Assembly: GCF_003333325.1 (NCBI RefSeq)
Contig: NZ_QOLC01000066.1
Location: 36,939-100,938 of the forward strand
DNA length: 64,000 nucleotides
Reading direction: 5' to 3'
Source of the DNA: Candidatus Ulvibacter alkanivorans
GTDB lineage: Bacteria > Bacteroidota > Bacteroidia > Flavobacteriales > Flavobacteriaceae
The position numbers were made by a program, and so were the translations under genes. The notes below the pieces were generated by a model. That model was not told the origin of the DNA, did not search any database, and saw nothing but the letters and a program-made list of their open reading frames with translations. Shown here in pieces: positions 16,827 through 25,157 of this stretch (position 1 is its first letter; every line of letters starts with the position of its first letter).

Positions 16827-17720
16827 CTTTTTTAGAACAGCTAGTACATCGCTTACTGCAACCGGGGCCTCAAACCACCTTATGGCGTCGTTCTTGCGAA
16901 ACCAGGTTCCTTGACGTTTGGCAAAGCGGCGGGTATTCTTCTTTATTTCTGAAACTGCAGTTTCCAGAGGATACTCACCATCTAAATAGGCGAATAATTC
17001 TTTATAACCAACCGTTTGTAATGCATTCACTTCGCGATGCGGGTATAGTTCTTTTGCTTCGGAAAGCAAACCGGACTGCATCATAAGGTCGACACGCTTG
17101 TTGATGCGTTCGTAGACGATAGGGCGATCGGCTTTGATGCCTATGTATTCAGTTCGAAATTTTCGAGCTACCGATTTCTTTTTCAAAAATGAAGAGAATG
17201 GTCTTCCTGTTCCTCTAATGATCTCAAGCGCGCGTATTATTCGATGTGGGTTTTGAATGTCAGCTTTTTTGTAATATTCAGGGTCTGCTGCCTTTAATTC
17301 GTTTTGAAGCACTTCAATACCATGGTTCGTTAATACATTTTGTAGTTCTTGACGTATTAATGAAGACACTTCCGGAAAATTGTCCAATCCGTTGGTTACA
17401 GCATCTACATACAAACCGGAACCACCAACTAATATAACGACTGGGTGTTTTTTAAACAATTCGTCCAGCTTCAGTAGGGCTTCCCGTTCAAAATCACCTA
17501 CGGTAAACGATTCGAAGATGCTTTTATTTTGAATAAAATGATGAGGTGCAGCAGCTAGTTCTTCCGAAGTAGGAACCGCTGTACCAATAGTCATTTCTTT
17601 ATAGAATTGCCGCGAATCGGCCGAAATGATCTCAGTATTAAACGCCTTCGCTAATTCGATAGCCAAGTTGGTTTTTCCAATTGCCGTAGGGCCTACAACA
17701 CAAATTAACAGTGGTTTCAA
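16812..17720 (-). CDS. miaA: tRNA dimethylallyltransferase
   Basis: Adds a dimethylallyl group to N6 of A37 in tRNAs reading UNN codons; first step towards ms2i6A. It shows the P-loop VVGPTAIGKTNLAIELA near the start, the substrate motif ISADSRQFYKEMTIGTA (Asp acting on A37), LVGGSGLYVDAV, and the C-terminal RFAKRQGTWFRKN (tRNA-contacting). I chose the TTG at 17720 (LKPLLICVVGPT, 302 residues, typical length) because the ATG at 17774 would run 40 nt into the preceding ion-channel gene and add 18 atypical residues; this is not certain. It is transcribed with the upstream channel gene and ends in a shared terminator. Confidence 0.93.
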   Translation of the reverse strand: MKPLLICVVGPTAIGKTNLAIELAKAFNTEIISADSRQFYKEMTIGTAVPTSEELAAAPHHFIQNKSIFESFTVGDFEREALLKLDELFKKHPVVILVGGSGLYVDAVTNGLDNFPEVSSLIRQELQNVLTNHGIEVLQNELKAADPEYYKKADIQNPHRIIRALEIIRGTGRPFSSFLKKKSVARKFRTEYIGIKADRPIVYERINKRVDLMMQSGLLSEAKELYPHREVNALQTVGYKELFAYLDGEYPLETAVSEIKKNTRRFAKRQGTWFRKNDAIRWFEAPVAVSDVLAVLKKQKTP

Positions 17721-17734
17721 AATAGAGAATTTAG

Positions 17735-18589
17735 TTATCCTAATGGGTGTAAAGGAGAACCGCAGCGATGACAAAATTCTGCATCATCACGATGGCGTGA
17801 TGCCGAACAGTTTCTACAAGATTGTGAATTTACATGTACATAATTGTCATCTTCTACACTGGGCTTTGCCGTTTTCTTTGTGTACTCGGCACTTACAATT
17901 CCCGTAGGTACCGCTATGATACCATAACCCATGATCATTATTATAGCAGCCAAAAATTGCCCCAAGGGTGTTACCGGTGCGATATCACCAAAGCCAACCG
18001 TTGTCAAGGTTACGATACACCAGTAAACACTTACAGGAATGCTTTTGAAGCCACTCTCTTCTCCTTCTATAAGGTACATTAGTGTTCCTGCGATGATACA
18101 GACAATCAATACGGCGAAGAGAAAAACCAAGATCTTTGGTCTACTGTCTTTTAGCGCATTCTTTAATTTATTCGATTCGCCTATGTACCTAGTGATCTTT
18201 AAAATTCTAAAAACTCGTAGTAAACGCAAGGCACGAACTGTAAGCAGATAGTTACTTCCAACGAGAATAAACGACAGGTATAATGGAATGGTTGAAAGCA
18301 GGTCGATAATACCGTAAAAACTAAAAATGTAATTGGAGGGTTTCTTGACCGTGACGATTCGTGCGATATACTCAAAAGTGAAGAATATGGTAATGACCCA
18401 TTCGCCGTAATAGAGTAGATCGTACACTTGTTCGGAAAGTCCTCGAACACTTTCTACCATCACAAATAATACGCTCAGTAAAATAAGGATCAGCAGTACA
18501 ATGTCGAACAGCTTGCCCATGGGCGTATCTGCTTCATAGATGATCTCGTGCAGTTTTCTGCGCCAATAGATATTATGTGGTTTGGTCAA
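17735..18589 (-). CDS. Voltage-gated potassium channel (Kv type) with C-terminal zinc-ribbon
   Basis: A 284-residue six-helix channel. S1-S3 lie at about 28-48, 62-80 and 92-112; S4 (119-137) carries the positive ladder RALRLLRVFRILKITRYI; S5 at about 152-174; pore loop with selectivity filter TTVGFGD (196-202; the GFG variant of GYG); S6 at about 207-230. Residues 258-276 form a CxxC-x11-CxxC cluster (Cys258, Cys261, Cys273, Cys276), likely a small zinc ribbon on the cytoplasmic tail, which is not a usual part of KvAP-like channels. The start is TTG at 18589 directly after an in-frame stop, so no earlier start exists. It overlaps nothing but lies 14 nt from miaA. Ion selectivity is inferred from the filter. 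Confidence 0.85.
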   Translation of the reverse strand: MTKPHNIYWRRKLHEIIYEADTPMGKLFDIVLLILILLSVLFVMVESVRGLSEQVYDLLYYGEWVITIFFTFEYIARIVTVKKPSNYIFSFYGIIDLLSTIPLYLSFILVGSNYLLTVRALRLLRVFRILKITRYIGESNKLKNALKDSRPKILVFLFAVLIVCIIAGTLMYLIEGEESGFKSIPVSVYWCIVTLTTVGFGDIAPVTPLGQFLAAIIMIMGYGIIAVPTGIVSAEYTKKTAKPSVEDDNYVHVNSQSCRNCSASRHRDDAEFCHRCGSPLHPLG

Positions 18590-18630
18590 CTAATAACTGT
18601 TTATGGTTTGATAAAAATAAGCAAGTTTCA

Positions 18631-20010
18631 CTAATTTACCGTATCCTTCGCCAACTTTACAGTCTTTAGCACTTTGCCTTTCCGAAGAAACGATTGTATA
18701 ATATGTTGTGCATCTCGATTGTTCTGCATCGGATTAATGATCGATCTCAATATTTCAAGATTGTTAATTTGGTGGTTTAGGTTGTAATATCCAAATCCTT
18801 TGTACTCGCCATTCTCAATAAGTATGACCGAGCGCTCGTCTACATCTCTTCCTTTGTCGATAAGTAGCATATGCTGGTTTTCATAGCTGTGATCGTTTAA
18901 AAAGTCACGAACACGTTCGTTGTACGCATCAAAAGGTTCTTTTAGTATACATGCGCCATGACACTCTTTTATGCTGTAGCTAAAACAACTTCCGTCTACC
19001 GAATGCAGCCCGGTCAGTTTTTGACAAAGGCTGTATTTTTCGGTGATAGCGAACAAGGTAGATTTTGCTTGTTGGAGATTGGTAAATGTTGTGATTGGAG
19101 CTGTTTTGCCGGTTGCTTTAACAATTTTCAAATTAATATAACCCTCATCATCAGTAAAGGAAATCAACTTATGTGAATATAGTTTTTTTCGCAATGCGCG
19201 GTTATACACCGGATTGTTACTCTTTATTTCGGCACTCTCCTTTAACAGTGCGATCAATTCACTTCCTGTAGTCTCATAACTTACGTCTGTAACCTCTAGT
19301 TGTATCTTTTTCGACTTGCGGTTATCACTGGTAAAATGTTGAATAAGTCGTTTCTGTATGTTCTTACTTTTACCAATATAAATCACCTCTCCGGCCTTGT
19401 TGTGCATATAATATACACCCGTATCGGTAGGAGCGGCATCAATGATCTCCAATAATTTTGGCTCTAGTTGTCGCTTTGGGTCTTTTTTGATCGACTTGGT
19501 AATGATCTCTTTCTTACTATCCTTGTTCAGTAACATTTTGAACAACGCTACCGTTGCCTTGGCATCTCCTTGTGCTCTGTGGCGATCGCTTAGTGGGATT
19601 CCTAACGAGCGTACTAATTTCCCTAAACTGTAGGAGGGAAGATCGGGAATCAACTTCTTAGCCAATTCTACGGTACAGAGGGTGTCTTTTTCGAACGGAT
19701 ATCCGAGTCGGTCGAATTCGGTGGTTAGGATTCGGTTATCGAATTTAGCATTATGGGCCACAATGATACAACCGTCGGTAATTTCGATGATTCGCTTAGC
19801 AACCTCGTAAAATTTTGGAGCATTTCGTAGCATCTCGCTATTAATGCCGGTGAGGTTTACAACGAAGGGTTGGATCTTACGTTCCGGATTGATGAGGCTT
19901 GCAAATTGATCGACGACTTTTTGTCCGTCGAAGCGGTAAATTGCAATTTCAGTAATGCCTTCTTCATTGTATTTTCCTCCCGTCGTTTCTATATCTAAAA
20001 TTGCGTACAT
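18631..20010 (-). CDS. DnaQ-like exonuclease / GIY-YIG endonuclease fusion
   Basis: A 459-residue protein combining two nucleases. The N-terminal domain (1-165) is a DEDDh 3'-5' exonuclease with all five acids/histidine: Asp6 and Glu8 (LDIETTG), Asp91 (AHNAKFDNRI), His144 and Asp149 (HRAQGDA). Residues about 196-280 are a UvrC/Cho-type GIY-YIG domain (GVYYMH, YIGKSKNIQKRL with Arg221, and Glu in NNPVYN region). The remaining 180 residues hold a helical region with a CFSYSIKECHGAC-like cysteine pair, resembling the Cho/UvrC middle region; no HhH or UvrB-binding motif was identified. Such fusions occur in Bacteroidota and actinobacteria and are suspected repair or RNA-processing enzymes. Confidence 0.9.
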   Translation of the reverse strand: MYAILDIETTGGKYNEEGITEIAIYRFDGQKVVDQFASLINPERKIQPFVVNLTGINSEMLRNAPKFYEVAKRIIEITDGCIIVAHNAKFDNRILTTEFDRLGYPFEKDTLCTVELAKKLIPDLPSYSLGKLVRSLGIPLSDRHRAQGDAKATVALFKMLLNKDSKKEIITKSIKKDPKRQLEPKLLEIIDAAPTDTGVYYMHNKAGEVIYIGKSKNIQKRLIQHFTSDNRKSKKIQLEVTDVSYETTGSELIALLKESAEIKSNNPVYNRALRKKLYSHKLISFTDDEGYINLKIVKATGKTAPITTFTNLQQAKSTLFAITEKYSLCQKLTGLHSVDGSCFSYSIKECHGACILKEPFDAYNERVRDFLNDHSYENQHMLLIDKGRDVDERSVILIENGEYKGFGYYNLNHQINNLEILRSIINPMQNNRDAQHIIQSFLRKGKVLKTVKLAKDTVN

Positions 20011-20048
20011 CTATCTATTCTAATTCCTGTAAGGTATAAAAAGTTTTA

Positions 20049-20699
20049 TTAATAATTGCGTTCACCAAATATGGCACTACCCACTCGAATCATGGTACTC
20101 CCATTGTCTATGGCGATCTTATAATCACCACTCATCCCCATGGAAAGCGTTGTAAAACCGTAGGTTTCTTTAAGTCGGTCATAGCATTTTTTTAGTTTCT
20201 GAAACTCTTCGGTTAGTTGCTTGCTATCTTCTGTAAATGTGGCCATACCCATTAATCCTTGAATGCGTATATGCTGAAAGTTTGCTGTGGTTTCTGAAGC
20301 CAAGAGCGTTTCGGCATCGGCTTCACTCATGCCGTATTTACTTTCTTCTTCTGCGATCTTGATTTGAAGCAAACATGAAATCACTCGGTCGTTTTTCTTG
20401 GCTTGTTTATTTATTTCTTTAAGCAGACGTGGACTATCAACTGCATGAATCAAACTTACAAAAGGCGCCATGTATTTTACTTTATTTCGCTGTACATGCC
20501 CGATCATATGCCACTGTATATCGTCGGGAGTCTCCTCCCATTTGGACTCCATCTCTTTCACCTTGTTTTCTCCAAATATGCGATGTCCGGCTTTATACGC
20601 TTCCATAATATCGGCTACCGGCTTGGTTTTCGATACCGCTACCAAGTCGACATGTGAAGGAATTTCATTTTGAAGTTTTTTTATATTTTCTGAAATCAT
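20049..20699 (-). CDS. YggS-family PLP homeostasis protein
   Basis: A 216-residue pyridoxal-5'-phosphate binding TIM-barrel protein (PLPBP/YggS family). The Schiff-base lysine is Lys24 in DLVAVSKTKP; further family motifs are FGENKVKEM, WHMIGHVQRNK (substrate-facing), LMGMATF, and the phosphate-binding GMSGDYKIAI with the terminal IRVGSAIFGERNY. Homologues control vitamin B6 levels and amino-acid/keto-acid balance; no enzyme activity is known. The length is slightly below the 230-residue average. A perfect 6-bp inverted repeat (20721-20739) lies about 22 nt upstream of the start. Confidence 0.92.
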   Translation of the reverse strand: MISENIKKLQNEIPSHVDLVAVSKTKPVADIMEAYKAGHRIFGENKVKEMESKWEETPDDIQWHMIGHVQRNKVKYMAPFVSLIHAVDSPRLLKEINKQAKKNDRVISCLLQIKIAEEESKYGMSEADAETLLASETTANFQHIRIQGLMGMATFTEDSKQLTEEFQKLKKCYDRLKETYGFTTLSMGMSGDYKIAIDNGSTMIRVGSAIFGERNY

Positions 20700-20720
20700 A
20701 GCGTTTTAATTTTTACCCAT

Positions 20721-20739
20721 GTTGCACAATTTATGCAAC
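20721..20739. promoter_or_regulatory. Inverted repeat upstream of yggS
   Basis: GTTGCA, a 7-nt spacer (CAATTTA), TGCAAC: perfect 6-bp arms about 22-40 bp upstream of the yggS start. Candidate operator or hairpin; short enough to occur by chance. Confidence 0.25.
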
Positions 20740-20824
20740 CGTGTCTCTTATAACTTACAAAGCCCAATTGTTCTAAAAAAATTGATCGCCTTTAAATTAG
20801 TAGGTTGTTTTGTCTTGAAAACTA

Positions 20825-22063
20825 TTAGAACTCATAGATCGTAACACCACTACGTAATTTTGGTTCGATATAAGTGCTTTTTGGAGGCATTTTCAACCCT
20901 TCATCTGCGATCTGTTTCATTTCTTCTGTGGTGATTGGCAGCAAACCAAATCCAACTTTAAATTCTCCGGTATCGACGGCTGTTTTTACAAAGGCCAAAT
21001 CGTTCTTACCATGCGAGTAGGCGATTCGTTTGTCATTCCGAAGATCTTCTATTCCTAACACTGGTTTTAAGATGGTCTTATAGAGTATTTGAGGGTCTAA
21101 GGCATCAAGCGCATTTTCTATAGGATACCTCTGTTTCCGAAGGTATAACGAATAGAACGATCCGTCGAGATACATACTAAAATGGTGCTTTTTAGAAGGC
21201 TTGTAATATTCTTGCCCCCGTTTTTCGATGCGGAACATTGCATCTAACTGAATCAAGAACTCTTCTTTGCTCAACCCGTTTAGATCTTTCACCAACCTGT
21301 TGAACTCATAGATCTTTAAGTCACTTTCCGGAATAAGAAAACTCATAAAATAATGATACGAGTTTTTGGAGTTTGAGTTTGTAGCGTTTAGTTCTTCATC
21401 TTTTGCCAAAAGATATGAGGATGCCGACCTATGATGCCCATCGGCAATATACAAGGTATTCATGCCTTTAAAAATGTTCTTGATCTTCTTGACCAATTCG
21501 GCATCGCTAACATTCCACAAATAATGCGTATCTCGATAGGTGGTGGTAAATTCGTATTCGGCCCTTGACTCCATTTGCGTCGCAATGATTTGTTCGAGCT
21601 CCGCGTGATCGGGATAGGTTAACAATACCGGTTCAGCGTTAAAACCAACAGTCTTTAAATATTCCTTAAAGATGATCTCTCTAAATTCTAACGTCTCTTC
21701 GTGTTTCTTGATCACATCTTTTTCATAATCGCTAGCACTTGCCGCTGCAACTACACCGTTAAATTCGAGTCCGTCACGATTTACAATTCTATAGAAATAG
21801 AACGAAGGCGTATCGTCTTGCATAAAAATACCATCCTCCTTAAATTCTTGATAGCGATTTCGTACCAAGGTATAACGAGCACGACCCGAAATTTCTTTTT
21901 CGTATTTATATCCCGGATTTATAATATGTAAAAAGGAAAACGGATTATCCCTAAGTCTAGCTTCTACTTGAGCAGTGGAGTAGCTGTCGTACGAACGGGA
22001 CGCGATCAAACTTACCTTGTCGCGTGTAGGTCGTACGGCTTTAAAAGGAATAATCGTTGCCAT
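20825..22063 (-). CDS. DUF1015 family protein
   Basis: A 412-residue cytoplasmic protein recognised as DUF1015 by the opening TIIPFKAVRPTRDKVS (residues 3-18), the NPFSFLHIINPG strand, and the conserved metal-like motif IADGHHRSASSYLLAK at about 210-225 (family hallmark DGHHRxxA). The C-terminus (EMKQIADEGLKMPPKSTYIEPK) also fits. Family members have been linked to amino-acid metabolism through gene context; no reaction is established. It is the last gene of a three-gene minus-strand operon with the hydroxyacyl-CoA dehydrogenase (6-nt gap) and the Gfo/Idh oxidoreductase. Confidence 0.85.
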   Translation of the reverse strand: MATIIPFKAVRPTRDKVSLIASRSYDSYSTAQVEARLRDNPFSFLHIINPGYKYEKEISGRARYTLVRNRYQEFKEDGIFMQDDTPSFYFYRIVNRDGLEFNGVVAAASASDYEKDVIKKHEETLEFREIIFKEYLKTVGFNAEPVLLTYPDHAELEQIIATQMESRAEYEFTTTYRDTHYLWNVSDAELVKKIKNIFKGMNTLYIADGHHRSASSYLLAKDEELNATNSNSKNSYHYFMSFLIPESDLKIYEFNRLVKDLNGLSKEEFLIQLDAMFRIEKRGQEYYKPSKKHHFSMYLDGSFYSLYLRKQRYPIENALDALDPQILYKTILKPVLGIEDLRNDKRIAYSHGKNDLAFVKTAVDTGEFKVGFGLLPITTEEMKQIADEGLKMPPKSTYIEPKLRSGVTIYEF

Positions 22064-22069
22064 ACCTAA

Positions 22070-22957
22070 TTATGAGAATTGTGCTGCTACCTTTTCTGCT
22101 CGACGGCTTTCTCTGTAGTCGTAAAAGCCTTCGCCGCTCTTAACACCCATTTTACCGGCCATTACCATATTTACGAGTAGAGGACACGGCGCGTATTTCG
22201 GATTCTTAAATCCGTCGTACATTACATGTAAAATAGATAAGCATACATCTAGACCAATAAAATCGGCAAGTTGTAGCGGCCCCATAGGGTGAGCCATTCC
22301 GAGTTTCATAACAGTATCGATCTCCTCAACACCGGCGACGCCATTATACAAGGTCTCGATCGCTTCGTTGATCATAGGCATTAAAATACGATTGGCGACA
22401 AATCCTGGATAATCATTTACCTCAACAGGGACTTTATTTAATTTCTTAGACAGCTCGGCAACGGTAGCGTAGGTTTCATCGCTTGTGCTATACCCTTTTA
22501 TGATCTCTACTAACTTCATTACCGGCACCGGATTCATAAAATGCATGCCTATTACCATTTCCGGACGTGATGTTTGAGCCGCAATTTGTGTGATAGAAAT
22601 AGAGGACGTATTGCTGGCCAAGATAGTGTCATCCGGACAAAAAGCGTCTAGATCTTTAAAAATCTTAAGTTTTAGATCTACATTCTCGGTGGCCGCTTCA
22701 ACCACTAGTCCGGCATATTCTACTCCCTCTTCTAGGTTGGTATAGGTAGTGATATTGCTGAGCGTTCGCTGCTTATCTTCTTCACTAATCTTTTCTTTAG
22801 CGACCATGCGATCTAGATTCTTCGCTATGGTAGCCATTCCTTTGTCGAGGGAAGCTTGTGAAATATCAATTAATTGAACTTTATAATCATATTGAGCAAA
22901 GGTGTGGGCAATTCCGTTTCCCATAGTACCGGCTCCAATTACGGCTATGTTTTTCAT
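22070..22957 (-). CDS. 3-hydroxybutyryl-CoA dehydrogenase
   Basis: NAD(P)-dependent oxidation or reduction of 3-hydroxyacyl-CoA, in short-chain fatty-acid or butyrate-type metabolism. The 295-residue single-domain protein is of the Hbd/PaaH class. The Rossmann motif GAGTMGNGIAHTFA is at 7-20; the catalytic His is in the IGMHFMNPVPVMKLVE motif (about 140); Asn/Glu of the dyad follow (NDYPGFVANRI, residues about 185-195); the C-terminal domain (PMGPLQLADFIGLDVCL) contacts the acyl chain. It has no fused enoyl-CoA hydratase. It sits in the middle of the operon, 11 nt downstream of the Gfo/Idh gene. Substrate chain length cannot be told. Confidence 0.9.
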   Translation of the reverse strand: MKNIAVIGAGTMGNGIAHTFAQYDYKVQLIDISQASLDKGMATIAKNLDRMVAKEKISEEDKQRTLSNITTYTNLEEGVEYAGLVVEAATENVDLKLKIFKDLDAFCPDDTILASNTSSISITQIAAQTSRPEMVIGMHFMNPVPVMKLVEIIKGYSTSDETYATVAELSKKLNKVPVEVNDYPGFVANRILMPMINEAIETLYNGVAGVEEIDTVMKLGMAHPMGPLQLADFIGLDVCLSILHVMYDGFKNPKYAPCPLLVNMVMAGKMGVKSGEGFYDYRESRRAEKVAAQFS

Positions 22958-22968
22958 TGTATGTTGAA

Positions 22969-23937
22969 TTATAAGTGCTTAAATTTTTTTATGATCTGCA
23001 TGGCAACTCGCAAGGCTTCTGCTCCTTGTTCTAGGGTCACAATAGGAGTTGATCTGTTGTGGATGGCATCAGCAAACGCGTTTAACTCATCCAAAATAGC
23101 GTTGTTGTTATCTATCTCCGGGTTATCGAAATAAATTTGTTTCTTGATCCCTTCGGCGTTGGTAAGTATCATGGCGAAGTCATCGGGATTTTCCGGGGCA
23201 TCCTTCATCTTTACCACTTCACATTTCTTTTCGAGAAAATCTACCGAAATATAGGCGTCTCTTTGAAAAAATCGTGCTTTACGCATTTTTTTCATCGAAA
23301 TTCGACTTGCCGTAAGGTTGGCAACACATCCATTTTCGAACTCGATACGGGCGTTAGCAATGTCCGGTGTTTCACTAATTACTGAAACCCCACTCGCATT
23401 GATCTTACTAACTTTCGAATCGACCACACTTAAGATAGCATCGATGTCGTGGATCATTAGATCGAGGACTACCGAAACATCGGTGCCGCGCGGATTGAAT
23501 TCAGCGAGGCGATGTGCCTCAATGAACATTGGGTTGTCTATCTTTTCGTGAACCGCCATAAAGGCCGGGTTAAAGCGTTCGACATGTCCCACTTGTCCCA
23601 TCATGCCTTTTTCTTTGGCTAAGCGCAGTAGTTCGTTCGCCTCATCTACGGTATGGGTAATCGGCTTTTCGATAAAGAGGTGTTTACCGGCAGCAATTAC
23701 TTGTTTTGCACATTCAAAATGATAGATGGTAGGTGTGACCACATCTATCATATCGCAGGCTTCGATCAATGCTTCCATCGTCGGAAAGCTCTTGTAACCC
23801 AATTCTGCTTCAATCGTTGCAGAAGCTTCTTTGTCTCTATCGTAAAATCCAACCAGTTCATATTGGTTCGATTGGTTCAATAATTTTAAGTGAATTTTTC
23901 CGAGGTGACCAGCACCCAGCACGCCTGCTTTTAGCAT
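22969..23937 (-). CDS. Gfo/Idh/MocA family oxidoreductase
   Basis: A 322-residue NAD(P)-dependent oxidoreductase of a large family acting mostly on sugars, inositols or biliverdin-like substrates. The N-terminal Rossmann domain has GVLGAGHLGKIHLKLL (residues 5-20); the catalytic-face motif is KHLFIEKPITHT (EKP, about 90-100); GHVERFNPAF (about 120-129) is the substrate-side histidine/arginine loop seen in flavobacterial homologues. It is first in the operon, with an exact -7 box. The neighbouring 3-hydroxyacyl-CoA dehydrogenase and DUF1015 do not suggest a specific substrate, so none is assigned. Confidence 0.88.
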   Translation of the reverse strand: MLKAGVLGAGHLGKIHLKLLNQSNQYELVGFYDRDKEASATIEAELGYKSFPTMEALIEACDMIDVVTPTIYHFECAKQVIAAGKHLFIEKPITHTVDEANELLRLAKEKGMMGQVGHVERFNPAFMAVHEKIDNPMFIEAHRLAEFNPRGTDVSVVLDLMIHDIDAILSVVDSKVSKINASGVSVISETPDIANARIEFENGCVANLTASRISMKKMRKARFFQRDAYISVDFLEKKCEVVKMKDAPENPDDFAMILTNAEGIKKQIYFDNPEIDNNNAILDELNAFADAIHNRSTPIVTLEQGAEALRVAMQIIKKFKHL

Positions 23938-23953
23938 TGAAATCTGTTTTTCA

Positions 23954-23961
23954 CAAAGGTA
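23954..23961 (-). promoter_or_regulatory. -7 element of the Gfo/Idh-hbd-DUF1015 operon (TACCTTTG)
   Basis: Exact TAnnTTTG on the minus strand 16 nt before the start codon; TTC (not TTG) at -33, 20 nt upstream. Confidence 0.5.
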
Positions 23962-24065
23962 CGTGTTTCATTAGAATTATCGAAGCGTGGCTACCGATTT
24001 AGAAATTGCTGTTTTTTAAAGTTGAGGTTTGTAATTTGGAACATCATTTCCGTTCTTTGTTACCC

Positions 24066-24707
24066 ATGAAAGATACATTTACCCATAAAGGAATGCGCAA
24101 GCGGCTGGTAACGACGCTTCAGCAAAAAGGAATCACCAACAAAGCGGTTCTGGCGGCGATCAATGCCATACCACGACATTTTTTTATGGACTCAGGTTTT
24201 GTAGATCATGCTTATGTCGATAAGGCATTTCCTATCGCAGCCGATCAAACCATTTCGCAGCCTTATACCGTCGCACGACAGTCTGAGTTATTGGAGATCG
24301 AAAAAGGCGATAAGGTGTTAGAAATAGGTACCGGGAGCGGTTACCAAACTGCTGTGCTACTTGAAATGGGCGCCGTAGTCTACACGATTGAGAGACAAAA
24401 CGAATTGTTTAAAAAGACAAAACTATTCTTATCAAAGCTTGGCTATAGACCAAAACGATTAATTTTTGGCGATGGTTATAAAGGATTAGAGGAAGAAGCA
24501 CCATTCGACGGCATCATTGTAACAGCGGGTGCGCCATACGTGCCTAAGCCATTACTAGCGCAATTACAAGTAGGAGGGAAATTGGTTATTCCCGTAGGCG
24601 AAGATGTACAGATCATGACAGTATTTACGCGTACCGCTGAAACTGAGTTTGAGAAAGAAGAATTTGGCGAATTCCGATTTGTACCGTTGTTAGAAGATAA
24701 GAACTAA
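24066..24707 (+). CDS. pcm: Protein-L-isoaspartate O-methyltransferase
   Basis: Methylates L-isoaspartyl residues in damaged proteins with S-adenosylmethionine, starting their repair. From the ATG at 24066 it is 213 residues, close to the 208 of the E. coli enzyme; an upstream in-frame TTG at 24006 would add 20 atypical residues. Motifs: IPRHFFMD (substrate), DQTISQPYTVARQSELL (family hallmark), SAM-binding VLEIGTGSGYQTAVL, and FDGIIVTAGAP. The protein ends with a polar tail. It is a monocistronic gene facing a convergent small lipoprotein gene. Confidence 0.93.
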   Translation: MKDTFTHKGMRKRLVTTLQQKGITNKAVLAAINAIPRHFFMDSGFVDHAYVDKAFPIAADQTISQPYTVARQSELLEIEKGDKVLEIGTGSGYQTAVLLEMGAVVYTIERQNELFKKTKLFLSKLGYRPKRLIFGDGYKGLEEEAPFDGIIVTAGAPYVPKPLLAQLQVGGKLVIPVGEDVQIMTVFTRTAETEFEKEEFGEFRFVPLLEDKN

Positions 24708-24730
24708 CAACTCACAGTAGTTTTCTATCG

Positions 24731-25108
24731 TTATTCACTCACGAACGTTAGTCGAGGTCCATCCAATTCGGGCATGTCCTCTAGATACAAGGTGTCATTT
24801 TCAAAATAATAATCGAAGGTCATTCCATCGACACTAAGTGTGGTCTCTGTTTGTTCAAGCGTGTAGGTGCCAGTTGCTAAAATTTGTAGGTCGTCTTCTA
24901 CATTGTTGATCACTTCCAGTTCATTTTCGGCCAGTTTAAAGGTCCAAACATGATCGCCAACGTCATAGTTGCCGGGTTCGCATAGGCAGGTAACATGTAT
25001 CAAATTCCAAGTTCCATTTAATTCGAGTGTCGTGTCTCCTTGACTATCATCGCTCGTACATGATATTAATAAGGGAACAAAAAGAAGTAAAGTATATACA
25101 GTTTTCAT
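24731..25108 (-). CDS. Small lipoprotein, lipocalin-like
   Basis: A 125-residue predicted lipoprotein. The start ATG at 25108 gives a clean signal MKTVYTLLLFVPLLISC with lipobox LLISC; a longer reading frame from 25165 would overlap the neighbouring DUF5686 gene. The mature domain begins LELNGTWNLIHV, the opening of lipocalin-like (DUF4488-type) flavobacterial lipoproteins, and continues as alternating beta strands; a CLC motif follows the first strand. Function is unknown. It is probably transcribed with the DUF5686 gene upstream (25158-27635). Confidence 0.7.
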   Translation of the reverse strand: MKTVYTLLLFVPLLISCTSDDSQGDTTLELNGTWNLIHVTCLCEPGNYDVGDHVWTFKLAENELEVINNVEDDLQILATGTYTLEQTETTLSVDGMTFDYYFENDTLYLEDMPELDGPRLTFVSE

Positions 25109-25157
25109 GGTAGTTGTTTTCCTTATGACATGAGAAATTAAAAAGGTTGCGTGCTTC

